Positions 44,943 through 53,244 of a DNA stretch of 64,000 nt are shown here, piece after piece. Origin of the DNA: Vibrio splendidus. Lineage in GTDB: Bacteria > Pseudomonadota > Gammaproteobacteria > Enterobacterales > Vibrionaceae. The DNA lies in the NCBI RefSeq assembly GCF_024347615.1, contig NZ_AP025508.1, positions 1,612,001 to 1,676,000 of the forward strand, read 5' to 3'. The number at the start of each line of letters is the position of its first letter. Within the stretch, counting starts at the first letter, position 1. The notes beneath the pieces are model-generated. The model searched no databases. It worked only from the letters and a program-made list of their open reading frames with translations, and was not told the origin of the DNA. A program made the position numbers and the translations under genes.

Positions 44943-45945
44943 CCATACACTTGAGCAATTGGCACTCTAGGTCTTCATCTATTTGGTACCCGATCACTTC
45001 AATTCTGGTTTCGGCACACTCATCGAGCTCTGATTCCGTCAAACCATCTTCTGTTAAGTTGTAGCCGAAGATACCACTTGGGGTAATGAATACCGCTTTC
45101 ATTCGCTCTGCTTTTAATCCAACTAAAAAGTGTCTCAAACGCTGGTGGTCAAACAATTTCTCTGCTGAGAATCGCCAACCAACGCTTTCAAAACCTTCAC
45201 CTTGGTTGGTCGCTTTGATCATGCCGCTTTCTGGCATCGGTAATTCTGAAGCGAGCGGCTTTTCTTGTTTATGGGCGTGGTGTTGATGATGGTGATGTAC
45301 TTGTTGACCGAAGAAACTAGTGTCTCCTTCGAACTCTTCAAAAGGGATCTTTCCATGATGAGCGAAGACCAACTTGGTATTCGGGTGACAAATCTCGGTG
45401 ACGTAATCAGCCAGTGCTTCGGCGTCGCCATCTTGATATAAGTCGACCTTGTTACCAACCACCGTATCGGCAATAGAGATTTGCTGATTGAAGGTATCGT
45501 GATTTGAGTAGCGAAAATCAGAGAGCTTACGCGCATCGACTAAGGTGACGTTCTTCTGTAGTGACAGGACTTTACGGTAGTGCTCAGAAGACAAAACTTG
45601 CAGCACTTCTTTAGGGTGCCCAAGCCCTGTTGGTTCGATTAACAAGCGATCTGGTTTGGCTTCGGTAAGCAGTTGATTGAGTGCGATTTGCATCGGTAAA
45701 CCTGCGGCGCAACACATGCAACCGCCAGGTACTTCACGAATGAACACTTGTTGTGTGGTCTGGTTGCCTTGAATCAAGCTACCATCAACGCCGATTTCTC
45801 CAAACTCATTCACTAGCACAGCCCAGCGTTCATTTTCTGGTTTGTTCTTCATTAAGTTGAGAATCGCAGAGGTTTTTCCTACTCCCAGGAATCCGGTAAT
45901 AATGTTGGTTGGAATGCCTAACATAGGTGACTTATCAGAGCTCAT
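44935..45945 (-). CDS. COG0523 (CobW-type) GTPase metallochaperone
   Basis: I start at ATG 45945. The protein has GFLGVGKTS (Walker A), the COG0523 metal motif GGCMCC (CxCC), VVGNKVDL (NKxD-type base recognition) and a His-rich stretch VHHHHQHHAH late in the G domain, then a C-terminal CobW_C domain (SVGWRFSAEKLFDHQRLRHFLVGL). Zur-controlled COG0523 proteins such as ZigA/ZagA/ZNG1 deliver zinc to client enzymes in zinc starvation. It is the third gene of the zur operon, overlapping the carbonic-anhydrase-like gene. Confidence 0.9.
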   Translation of the reverse strand: MSSDKSPMLGIPTNIITGFLGVGKTSAILNLMKNKPENERWAVLVNEFGEIGVDGSLIQGNQTTQQVFIREVPGGCMCCAAGLPMQIALNQLLTEAKPDRLLIEPTGLGHPKEVLQVLSSEHYRKVLSLQKNVTLVDARKLSDFRYSNHDTFNQQISIADTVVGNKVDLYQDGDAEALADYVTEICHPNTKLVFAHHGKIPFEEFEGDTSFFGQQVHHHHQHHAHKQEKPLASELPMPESGMIKATNQGEGFESVGWRFSAEKLFDHQRLRHFLVGLKAERMKAVFITPSGIFGYNLTEDGLTESELDECAETRIEVIGYQIDEDLECQLLKCMVT

Positions 45946-46495
45946 TGGCAATTCTCCTATAGCCTTGAACTAGGGTGTGGTTGGCTGAAACCACAGACTC
46001 TGAAAATGCAGAGTATTCGGGTGGCACTTTTGAGATGCTATTTAAATCAAACCCTGACCCTATATTGGTCATTGGTGGCACATGGAAGCTTTCCGGTAAA
46101 TCGAGCCCATCTACCACACAGTTGTGGCGAATCACGCAACCTTTACCAATCACAGCATTAAATACCACCGAGTTGAAGCCAATAAAGACATCGTCACAGA
46201 CTTCACAAGGACCATGAATGATGGAGCGGTGAGCGATAGAAGAGCGTTCTCCGATGGTAACCGCTGCTCCTGCTTTAGAGTGAATAACCACACCATCTTG
46301 AATATTGGTGTCGCGCTTAATCACAATCGCTTCCATGTCACCTTGTTCGTTAACCTCGTCGGCACGAATGACGACGTAGGGGCCGATAAACACGTTATCT
46401 TCAATGATGACTTTGCCACAGATGATGGCAGTCGGATCAATGAAGGCGGTTTCGGACACGTTTGGCATATGGCCGCTAGGGTTTCTTCTTAACAT
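45935..46495 (-). CDS. gamma carbonic anhydrase-like hexapeptide-repeat protein
   Basis: I use ATG 46495 (MLRRNPSGHMPNV), which fits the normal N terminus; the frame also runs to 46573, overlapping zur. The 186-residue core is a left-handed beta helix (FIDPTAIICGKVIIEDNVFIGPYVVIRAD...) with VIHSKAG and SSIAHRSIIHGP, the histidines that bind metal in gamma carbonic anhydrases. It lies between zur and the COG0523 GTPase. A gamma-class enzyme that can use iron or cobalt, or another metal, would make sense under zinc shortage, but catalysis is unproven. Confidence 0.8.
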   Translation of the reverse strand: MLRRNPSGHMPNVSETAFIDPTAIICGKVIIEDNVFIGPYVVIRADEVNEQGDMEAIVIKRDTNIQDGVVIHSKAGAAVTIGERSSIAHRSIIHGPCEVCDDVFIGFNSVVFNAVIGKGCVIRHNCVVDGLDLPESFHVPPMTNIGSGFDLNSISKVPPEYSAFSESVVSANHTLVQGYRRIANEL

Positions 46496-46557
46496 ATTGA
46501 GCTCTTTTATTTTTTCGTAATGCCACTGGGCATACCACCATTGATGGCTCTGGGCAT

Positions 46558-47013
46558 TTATGTATCGACGCATTCATCGCATACGCAGCTGATCTCTAAC
46601 TGCGGGCTTATTACGGTGAAGCCTTCTTGCTTTGCGTGAGATTGAAGATCGCGAATAATGGAAGGGGCGATGGTTTGCTCGCTGATTTTGTCGCACTTAG
46701 AGCAAATCAAAAATTGCGGGATACCGTGTTCATGATCGCAAAGGATATGGTCGCAAAGTATGTACTTATTGGAGACTTTTAGTTTGTGCGCTAAGTGCTG
46801 CTCTTCGAGAAATTCTAATACCCGGTAAACCGACATCGCTTGAACGTGTTGATCAAAGTGTTCCTTACAATATTCAACGAGTTCATACGCAGACAGCGCT
46901 CTGTCGGCATGAACCAGTGCACGCAGTATCAACAGTCTCTTAGCGGTAAACTGTTTTCCGTTTGTTTTACAGCCATATTTTACGTGCTCGATGATCGCTT
47001 CGATGTCTCTCAT
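46558..47013 (-). CDS. zur: Zur, zinc-responsive Fur-family repressor
   Basis: The 151-residue protein has a Fur-type winged helix (FTAKRLLILRALVHADRALSAYELVEYCKEHFDQHVQAMSVYRVLEFLEEQHLAHKL) and a dimerisation domain with CSKC and CVCDEC, the two CxxC pairs that hold structural zinc. The regulatory site region reads ILCDHILCDHEHG, an in-frame 15-bp duplication that doubles ILCDH. Its promoter has a Zur box (47041), so it is self-controlled. The order zur, carbonic-anhydrase-like, COG0523 GTPase makes the assignment stronger than fold alone, since Fur relatives look alike. Confidence 0.9.
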   Translation of the reverse strand: MRDIEAIIEHVKYGCKTNGKQFTAKRLLILRALVHADRALSAYELVEYCKEHFDQHVQAMSVYRVLEFLEEQHLAHKLKVSNKYILCDHILCDHEHGIPQFLICSKCDKISEQTIAPSIIRDLQSHAKQEGFTVISPQLEISCVCDECVDT

Positions 47014-47040
47014 TCAATCCACAAAATCAGTGATAATATA

Positions 47041-47063
47041 GAGATGTTATAACATAACAATTG
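47041..47063. promoter_or_regulatory. predicted Zur box of the zur operon
   Basis: The 23-mer contains TGTTATAACATAACA and aligns with the Zur consensus at nearly all positions. It lies 28 bp upstream of the zur start. The same core occurs at 9811 and 26344. Confidence 0.8.
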
Positions 47064-47230
47064 ATTATGGAAAACAAACTAGTTACGGAAAAAAACTTTT
47101 TGCTTTGTCGTTGTTTAGGGGTACTACTCAGGGTGTTCGATATATTCTGGGTTAGGTACGCGGTGGGGAGGTTCACTAAGCAGTAATAGGGAAGAGATTA
47201 CTGCGGGATAATAAGCGTGTTGAGCTGTTC

Positions 47231-47989
47231 CTAAACCAAGTTTACTGGCTTTTTGAGTGTTGGGTGGAAAATACCCTTGGCACCCATATCGACAATGGCA
47301 TAGTCGTTTAACCCTTCGGTCATTCGACTGCGTGATTGGCTGAGTTTTACGGTCTTTAACATTAATTTTTCAAGTTTAAGGTTGTAGTCTTTAAATTCTT
47401 CTTCGGTCAGCCTAAATTTGGTCGTAATAAAGTACGCTTGTTTGTTGTCAGCACTAATATATTGCACCGCTTGTTTCAGTGCATCGATGACTTGATTCTT
47501 GAACGTCGCGCTAAATCGAGCGTGTTCAGAGAAAGCCGTATTTGAAGGCACAATGACATGGAACTTTAAGTCGAATAACATCGCAATCAGTTTTAGCTGT
47601 TCAAGCTTTCTTAGGTAGATATGCAGTGAAGGTTTGTTTAAGTCAAAACGAGCCATTAACTGTTGAGCATTTGTCCCTTCATTAACGATCTCTTGAAAAA
47701 TAGTAAACAACGCAGGCTCTTCACAAAAGGCCGCATCTTGTTCATCAGTAAATAGTGAGGCTGAGGCCAATGATTCTTCTGCCTCAGAGAGAATTGCGGA
47801 TAGAGGGCGTTGAATTAATTCGCATATCTTTTGTAACTTTAGAATGGAAAGCGATTGGTGGCCATTAAGAAGCCGTTTGATACTCACTTCAGACATTTCA
47901 GTGAACTCTGAAATCTCTTTATAAGAGATGCCTGTCTTCTTTAAATGCCGTTTTATAGCGCTACAAATTTCTCGGTTGAGCGTATCCAT
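47231..47989 (-). CDS. XRE-type HTH regulator with unknown C-terminal domain
   Basis: I start at ATG 47989. The first 60 residues are a Cro/C1 helix-turn-helix (ISYKEISEFTEMSEVSIKRLLNGHQSLSILKLQKICELI). Residues about 85-250 are a separate domain not recognised, with FRLTEEEFKDYNLKLEKLMLKTVKLSQ near its centre. It is divergent from the SDR gene, 128 bp away, which it may control. Confidence 0.8.
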   Translation of the reverse strand: MDTLNREICSAIKRHLKKTGISYKEISEFTEMSEVSIKRLLNGHQSLSILKLQKICELIQRPLSAILSEAEESLASASLFTDEQDAAFCEEPALFTIFQEIVNEGTNAQQLMARFDLNKPSLHIYLRKLEQLKLIAMLFDLKFHVIVPSNTAFSEHARFSATFKNQVIDALKQAVQYISADNKQAYFITTKFRLTEEEFKDYNLKLEKLMLKTVKLSQSRSRMTEGLNDYAIVDMGAKGIFHPTLKKPVNLV

Positions 47990-48117
47990 CACTTTATCCT
48001 GTTACTTATTTATACCCTCAAGGTATCACATAGTGTCACTTTTGTTATTTGTTTTGAATGGGAAGAGGCTATTAGCGATACTAATTTAGATGGTTAATAC
48101 TACTTTGAGAGATTACG

Positions 48118-48849
48118 ATGGATTTGGGATTAGATAATATCAATGTTGTTGTTACAGGGGGCTCGAGCGGAATTGGGGCGAAAATAGTGGAAGGGTTTGC
48201 CAACGAAGGAGCGAACATTTGGTTTTGTGGTCGTTCTCAACATCGAATCGACAGGTTGTATGAGCTGCTCGGAAACACGGCGGAGCGAGTTGTTGGCAAG
48301 GTCGTTGACGCCCATGATCCGGCTCAAATGAAAGCTTGGATTGCGTCTATTCCTCGCATAGATGTTTTTGTTCCTAACGTGAGTGCACTTTCTGATGAGT
48401 GGGAAGATGTACTGCAAAAGGACATTAGTGCAACGCAGCATGCCATTACGTTGGTTTTACCCAAATTGCTTGAATCGGATTACGCAGCAATAACCTATAT
48501 TGGATCGAAAGCGAGCGGATATACCGCTTGTCACGCTAATGCTTATGGGGCAGGGAAGGCCGCACTAGCCCATTACATGAAATCTCTGGCTTTGACCTAC
48601 GTCCGTAAGGTACGGGTTAATACCGTTTCACCTGGAGATACTTATATTGCTGACGGCCTTTGGGGTAAGTGTAAGCGAGAAAAGCCTGAGACCTTCCAGA
48701 AAGTCCTCGAAAGAAACCCAATGGGTCGATTAGCAAACCCTGATGAAGTTGCCAACGTGGTGACCTTTATTTCTAGTCCTGCTGCGAGTTTTGTTTCTGG
48801 GGCAAACTGGTACGTAGATGGAGCATCGACCAGCCATGTTCAATACTAG
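48118..48849 (+). CDS. short-chain dehydrogenase/reductase
   Basis: The 243-residue protein has the Rossmann VVVTGGSSGIGAKIVEGFA (TGxxxGIG), ITYIGSKASGY...AYGAGKAALAHYMKSLAL with the Ser-Tyr-Lys triad, and VNTVSPGDT. It is a classical SDR with NAD(P) cofactor. FVSGANWYVDGA is the usual C-terminal block. Substrate unknown. Confidence 0.92.
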   Translation: MDLGLDNINVVVTGGSSGIGAKIVEGFANEGANIWFCGRSQHRIDRLYELLGNTAERVVGKVVDAHDPAQMKAWIASIPRIDVFVPNVSALSDEWEDVLQKDISATQHAITLVLPKLLESDYAAITYIGSKASGYTACHANAYGAGKAALAHYMKSLALTYVRKVRVNTVSPGDTYIADGLWGKCKREKPETFQKVLERNPMGRLANPDEVANVVTFISSPAASFVSGANWYVDGASTSHVQY

Positions 48850-49372
48850 CTGTATCGGCTAGGTTGTTTATGCAGAGGTGAGCTTTATTATGTTAACTTC
48901 TAAACAAGTAACTCCGTGGGAAGCGTAACTCAGTAAGGTTTTATCCAGGCTAATTCGAATTAAATGCTGAAATGATACAAATCTCATATTTAATAACGCT
49001 TATTTAATAACCTCTGTTGAGTTCGATATCAAATCAAGTGGCTGATTTTATTGGGTATCGGAGAAAAGTCTCAAAAATTATCATTTAGGTCTCTAAAGTA
49101 TTAAATTCTATTTTTAGTCAATTAATAGGAGTGTTGTTCTATTTGATGGTGGTTAGGTAGATGTTTTTTAGCCATATATGTGACTTTACAAGCGACTTAT
49201 CTTTCTGATTTGAAAGAATAATTAAATAGTTGAGATAAAAAAGTTGGCGAAAATCAGAAGCTTGGCATACACTTTCCTTGTAAATGACCTTATCTCATTG
49301 ATTGAATAGGGTAAATGCTTTGGCGCTACTGGCGATGGTAGCAATGTATAACATAGCTTTGAGGAAAGTTTT
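48850..49372. other. intergenic region upstream of ihfA
   Basis: About 520 bp, AT-rich. It carries the ihfA promoter. In many gammaproteobacteria ihfA follows pheT; no pheT end is visible here. I see no gene. Confidence 0.5.
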
Positions 49373-49669
49373 ATGGCACTCACTAAAGCCGATTTGGCTG
49401 AGAACCTGTTTGAAACACTCGGATACAGCAAGCGGGATGCCAAGGAAACGGTTGAAGTGTTTTTCGAAGAAGTTCGTAAGGCACTTGAAAATGGCGAACA
49501 GGTAAAACTGTCTGGTTTTGGTAACTTTGATCTTCGTGAGAAAAACGAGCGACCTGGTCGTAACCCGAAAACTGGTGAAGACATTCCAATTTCTGCTCGA
49601 CGTGTTGTTACTTTTAGACCGGGACAAAAACTAAAGGCCCGAGTCGAGAATATTAAAATCGAGAAGTAG
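49373..49669 (+). CDS. ihfA: IHF alpha subunit
   Basis: The 98-residue protein reads [94 protein letters not shown], near-identical in pattern to enterobacterial and vibrio IhfA, including the ERPGRNP arm tip. IHF is a heterodimer with IhfB that bends DNA at specific sites. Here the gene is alone, with its own terminator (49681) and no pheST. Confidence 0.95.
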   Translation: MALTKADLAENLFETLGYSKRDAKETVEVFFEEVRKALENGEQVKLSGFGNFDLREKNERPGRNPKTGEDIPISARRVVTFRPGQKLKARVENIKIEK

Positions 49670-49680
49670 CCAAGCAATAG

Positions 49681-49703
49681 ACCACGCCTAGCGTGGTCTT
49701 TTT
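49681..49703 (+). terminator. terminator after ihfA
   Basis: ACCACGC, three bases, then GCGTGGT and a T-run. Confidence 0.9.
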
Positions 49704-49756
49704 GTATCTGCATAGAGTCTAAGCTAAACGCATTTCTTTAACTTTGAGTAATCTTT

Positions 49757-49796
49757 CTCAAACTCTCAAACTCTCAAACTCTCAAACTCTCAAACT
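49757..49796. repeat. 8-bp x5 tandem repeat (CTCAAACT)
   Basis: Five uninterrupted CTCAAACT units between the ihfA terminator and the end of the betaine-binding-protein gene. Confidence 0.95.
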
Positions 49797-49876
49797 CCAT
49801 CTTCTTTTTGTTCCCCGTAACGATCTTACTTTAGATGCGAAAACAGAGAGTAGGGCTCTGCCTTTGAATCTTCAAT

Positions 49877-50866
49877 CTAAAGGGCTTGTTGAACCTTACT
49901 TGCGATCTCTTCAGACACCCAAGGCTTCCAAACTTCTGGAGAGCTTTCTAAGAAGTAATACATAGCTTCTTCTGCATCTGCTTGATTGTCTTCCATCCAA
50001 GCTAACATCTGGCTCATTTTCTGATTGGTGAAACCACGTTTCTGGAAGTATTCGTAGGCAAGAGGCTGGCTCGTTGCGAAGCTCTCCGTTGTTACCGTGT
50101 GAACCGGCGCTGGTGGGAACATCGTCACTTTAGGTGATTCACAGTCAGGCTGAGTAGTGCAGTTTCGAAATTCCTCGACGTCTATACCGCTACCAAAATC
50201 AACTTTAACCATCTCATACTTACCTAGCGCAGGCGTAGGTGACCAGTAATACCCAAACCATGCTTTTTTGCGTTCGTAAGCTTTCGCTATCGTACCAGCT
50301 AAAGCGGCACCTGAGCCGGGATCAACCATTTCAAAATTGTGATCTTCTAACTTAAGCGCATCAAACAGGTGGCCGGAGGTAATCTGACAAGTCCAACCTG
50401 CAGGGCAGCTGTAAAACGCAAACTTCTCATCATCTTCTGGGTGTTCAAACAGCTTTGCGTTTTTAATCACACCTTTAATTGTTGTGAGCTCTGGATACTG
50501 TTCAACAAGGTAGTTCGGGACCCAGAATCCTTCTTCACCCCCATTAACCAGCGACTTACCTGCATAGCGTAACCGTTTATCCGCTACGCCTTTATCGAGT
50601 GCTTCTTTGATTCCGTTTGTCCAAAGTTCGGGCGCGACATCTGGCTGACCTTTTTCGATCATAGAGGTACCCGTTGGAACGCTATCTCCGGGGATAAGTT
50701 GTGCGTCGCAGCCATAACCTTCATTAAGAATAAATTGGTCTACGTGTGCTATTAGGCTTGCCGAGTTCCAGTTCATATCAGCTATCGTGAACTCACCACA
50801 CTCATTGGCATGAGAAGGTAACGCTAGAGCGGAGAGCACGAAAATCGCAGATGTTTTGATTTTCAT
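49877..50866 (-). CDS. glycine betaine/choline-type ABC substrate-binding protein
   Basis: The 329-residue protein has a signal peptide (MKIKTSAIFVLSALALPSHA, about 20) and an OpuAC fold: MNWNSASLIAHVDQFILNEGYGCDAQLIPGDSVPTGTSM near the start, APELWTNG, VDPGSGAALAGTIAKAYERKKAWFGYYWSPTPALGKY in the middle (tryptophans typical of the betaine cage). It lacks an adjacent ABC permease and ATPase, so it would serve a transporter elsewhere. OpuAC/ProX-like ligand is betaine or a related quaternary amine; unproven. Confidence 0.88.
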   Translation of the reverse strand: MKIKTSAIFVLSALALPSHANECGEFTIADMNWNSASLIAHVDQFILNEGYGCDAQLIPGDSVPTGTSMIEKGQPDVAPELWTNGIKEALDKGVADKRLRYAGKSLVNGGEEGFWVPNYLVEQYPELTTIKGVIKNAKLFEHPEDDEKFAFYSCPAGWTCQITSGHLFDALKLEDHNFEMVDPGSGAALAGTIAKAYERKKAWFGYYWSPTPALGKYEMVKVDFGSGIDVEEFRNCTTQPDCESPKVTMFPPAPVHTVTTESFATSQPLAYEYFQKRGFTNQKMSQMLAWMEDNQADAEEAMYYFLESSPEVWKPWVSEEIASKVQQAL

Positions 50867-51212
50867 ATGACGAAATCCCTTTAATTGTCAGATGGTTGAA
50901 ATTGTATCTAAGCAAAAAAACTTAAAGGGATAAAGAGCAATCACCCAGATATTTGTGACTTATTTGAACTGACTACGGTCGGTCTGTTTCTGAGTTAGAT
51001 GAGAGGGGTTGGAATAAAAGATAAACCACACATTTAAAATGGACAGCTAGGCAGTATGTATTCAACGCGCCTTATTTGTTTTTGAAATCCGTTCAGTGAG
51101 ATTGAACATAGGTTAAATCTAATTGAATTTAAATCACTCGAGTGATTTGCTGTAATGCGCTCAATAAACAGCCAGTTAATCTATTTTGTTGATCTAAATC
51201 TAAGGAGAAGCT
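50867..51212. promoter_or_regulatory. divergent promoter region with a palindrome
   Basis: About 346 bp. The perfect palindrome AAATCACTCGAGTGATTT at 51131-51148 lies 64 bp before the first cytochrome gene and is a candidate operator. No other feature seen. Confidence 0.55.
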
Positions 51213-51518
51213 TTGCGTAAGTCCGCTTTAGCTTTGATGTTACTCTTTTTATCGACTGTCGCTTCGGCAGCGGAGTACCAGCAACTCGCCAATATGTGCA
51301 TTGCTTGTCATGGCAGTAACAACGACACCTCGTTTCCCTCTATCCCTAACCTTAAGTGGCAAAACCAAGTCTACCTTACTGAGCAACTGACTGACTTTAA
51401 AAGTGGTAAGCGTGAGGACAAAACGATGTCCAAAGTCGTGCAACTATTGTCAGAAGAAGACATCAAGAAGTTAGCCAATTACTTTTACCAACTGAACAAC
51501 ACAGGGTCACCACAATGA
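51213..51518 (+). CDS. small c-type cytochrome, sulfite dehydrogenase operon
   Basis: Starts with TTG at 51213, about six bases after AGGAG. The 101-residue product has a signal peptide (about 1-20, ending ASAAEY) and one heme motif, CIACH (about residue 28), with Met in KTMSKV as possible distal ligand. It is periplasmic and resembles a single-heme cytochrome c553. It overlaps the molybdopterin gene by four bases (ATGA). It likely takes electrons from the molybdoenzyme. Confidence 0.88.
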   Translation: MRKSALALMLLFLSTVASAAEYQQLANMCIACHGSNNDTSFPSIPNLKWQNQVYLTEQLTDFKSGKREDKTMSKVVQLLSEEDIKKLANYFYQLNNTGSPQ

Positions 51519-52741
51519 GTTTAGATAGAAGACAGTTTCTTAAAGCCGCGCTTTCAGCAACCGCAGTATCTGCATTGCCGGTGTCGTGGGTATTTGCCGC
51601 GAATCGCCCTGAAGGTTTAGCTGCACTGGACATCAATGCATTAACGTGGGCAAAAGCTGAAGATCTACCGGATTACTACACCGTTTTAAATACCAACCCT
51701 TTGAATGCGTATCCGCCAGAAAGTATGCTTGCGCCTGCTGTGACTCCTGCAGATGTTCCTTTTGTTCGTTGGAATGGCTTGATGCCAGATTTTACGGAGA
51801 TGGACCCAGAGACTTGGACCTTCGAAGTGAAAGGTGAATCGGTAAAAAAGAGAAAAACCTATACGATCGCAGAGTTGAAATCGAAGTTTAAGCATCACAC
51901 GCAAAGCCTTGTGTTGGAGTGTGGTGGTAACAGCCGTAATAACTTCTATCCAAGCACCAAAGGCAATCAATGGAGCAATGCTGGCGTCTATTGTTCACAG
52001 TGGACAGGTGTGTTGCTGAGTGATGTGCTTAAAGACTGTGGAATTAAAGATGATGCGGTTTACGTCGGTAACCATGGCTTTGATAAGCACTTGAGTGGTA
52101 AAGGTGAGGCGATTTCACGTGGCGTTCCCATTGCAGCTGCGATGAACGATAACGCGTTAATCGCATGGGAAATGAATGGCGAGCCGATCCCTTATCTTCA
52201 TGGTTACCCGCTACGAACGGTATTTGGCGGCCGACCGGCTTCTGTTTCTCAGAAATGCACGACTGGCATCAGTATTCGAAATAAGATCCATGATGGGCAC
52301 AAGATGGCGGCTCCTGCCTATCAAGTGCCTAAGAACCCAATCGCTCCGGGTGAGAAAGTAGATAACAAAGATTTCCGAATCATTGAAGAGATGATCGTTA
52401 AATCGTTAATTACTTCGCCAAAGAGTGGCACTGAGTTTACGTTAGGTAAGAAGGTCAAAGTCAGTGGTCATGCTTGGGCTGGCTTGAGAACCGTTGAGAA
52501 GTTGCAAGTGAGTTACGATTACGGAACTACTTGGCATGATGCGAAGCTGAACAAGCCAGTAAATAAGGGCGCGTGGCAACAGTGGGAAGCTGATTTAGAC
52601 CTTCCTACGATTGGTTATTACGAGATCTGGGCAAAGGCAACCGACAGTGAAGGGGATAGCCAGCCAGTCGTACAACCGCAATGGAACCCTAAAGGTTATC
52701 TGTTCAATGGTTGTCACCGTATTGCTGTAAGAGTGTCGTGA
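51515..52741 (+). CDS. SorA/SoxC-type sulfite dehydrogenase-like molybdoenzyme
   Basis: The 408-residue precursor starts with a Tat signal (MSLDRRQFLKAALSATAVSALPVSW) and has the sulfite oxidase molybdopterin domain: HTQSLVLECGGNSRNNF with the cysteine that ligates molybdenum, and PYLHGYPLRTVFGGRPASVSQKCTTGI. A C-terminal Mo-co dimerisation domain follows (VSGHAWAGLRTVEKLQVSYDYGTTWHDAKL). Sulfite dehydrogenases pass electrons to c-type cytochromes, three of which flank it. Substrate might be another sulfur compound; the operon is Sor/Sox-like. The stop overlaps the next possible start as TGATG. Confidence 0.9.
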   Translation: MSLDRRQFLKAALSATAVSALPVSWVFAANRPEGLAALDINALTWAKAEDLPDYYTVLNTNPLNAYPPESMLAPAVTPADVPFVRWNGLMPDFTEMDPETWTFEVKGESVKKRKTYTIAELKSKFKHHTQSLVLECGGNSRNNFYPSTKGNQWSNAGVYCSQWTGVLLSDVLKDCGIKDDAVYVGNHGFDKHLSGKGEAISRGVPIAAAMNDNALIAWEMNGEPIPYLHGYPLRTVFGGRPASVSQKCTTGISIRNKIHDGHKMAAPAYQVPKNPIAPGEKVDNKDFRIIEEMIVKSLITSPKSGTEFTLGKKVKVSGHAWAGLRTVEKLQVSYDYGTTWHDAKLNKPVNKGAWQQWEADLDLPTIGYYEIWAKATDSEGDSQPVVQPQWNPKGYLFNGCHRIAVRVS

Positions 52742-52860
52742 TGCCATCTATTTCCAATAAGCCTAATTATGGCCGTTCGAAACAAGTCAATTTGATTGAT
52801 GGCCTCTCATTTCATGCAGACTCCACTCCTGTCAGTCAGCGCAGTTACCGTAAAGGCATA

Positions 52861-53244
52861 ATGAGAGCGGCATTGGTGTGCAGCTTGTTAACGTCGATGC
52901 TTGTTCATGCTGATGAAGTTCCAGAGAATCCGAAAGAGTATTACGGCGTAGACAAAACGTCGGGTCTAATTATGGCACCCGGTTGGGAGACCGTGAAAGG
53001 GCAATGTAACGCCTGCCATACCAGCTTAATCGTTGCTCAGAACAGCGGTAACAGAGAGCAGTGGCGTGAAACCATTCAATGGATGGTCGACACTCAAGGG
53101 CTGTGGGATCTGTCGGATACTTGGGATCCAGTATTGGACTACCTCAGTACTTACTATCAAGACAAAGGCATCGATATGAACAAGTATCGTCGTAAGCCTA
53201 TTGATAGCGCCTTGATGCCACCTATGCCGGGAGAGAGCCAATGA
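52861..53244 (+). CDS. c-type cytochrome of the sulfite dehydrogenase operon
   Basis: I place the start at ATG 52861, after AAAGG, because a signal peptide begins there (MRAALVCSLLTSMLVHADE). The open frame extends to ATG 52741, which overlaps the previous stop and would add 40 residues in front. The mature protein has one heme site, CNACH, and WGMVDTQGLWDLSDTWDP-like later blocks. It is periplasmic and probably an electron carrier for the molybdoenzyme. Confidence 0.78.
   Translation: MRAALVCSLLTSMLVHADEVPENPKEYYGVDKTSGLIMAPGWETVKGQCNACHTSLIVAQNSGNREQWRETIQWMVDTQGLWDLSDTWDPVLDYLSTYYQDKGIDMNKYRRKPIDSALMPPMPGESQ

Noticed and set aside
49222..49713. 163-residue minus-strand frame over ihfA
   Set aside because: It is an antisense shadow of a certain gene.
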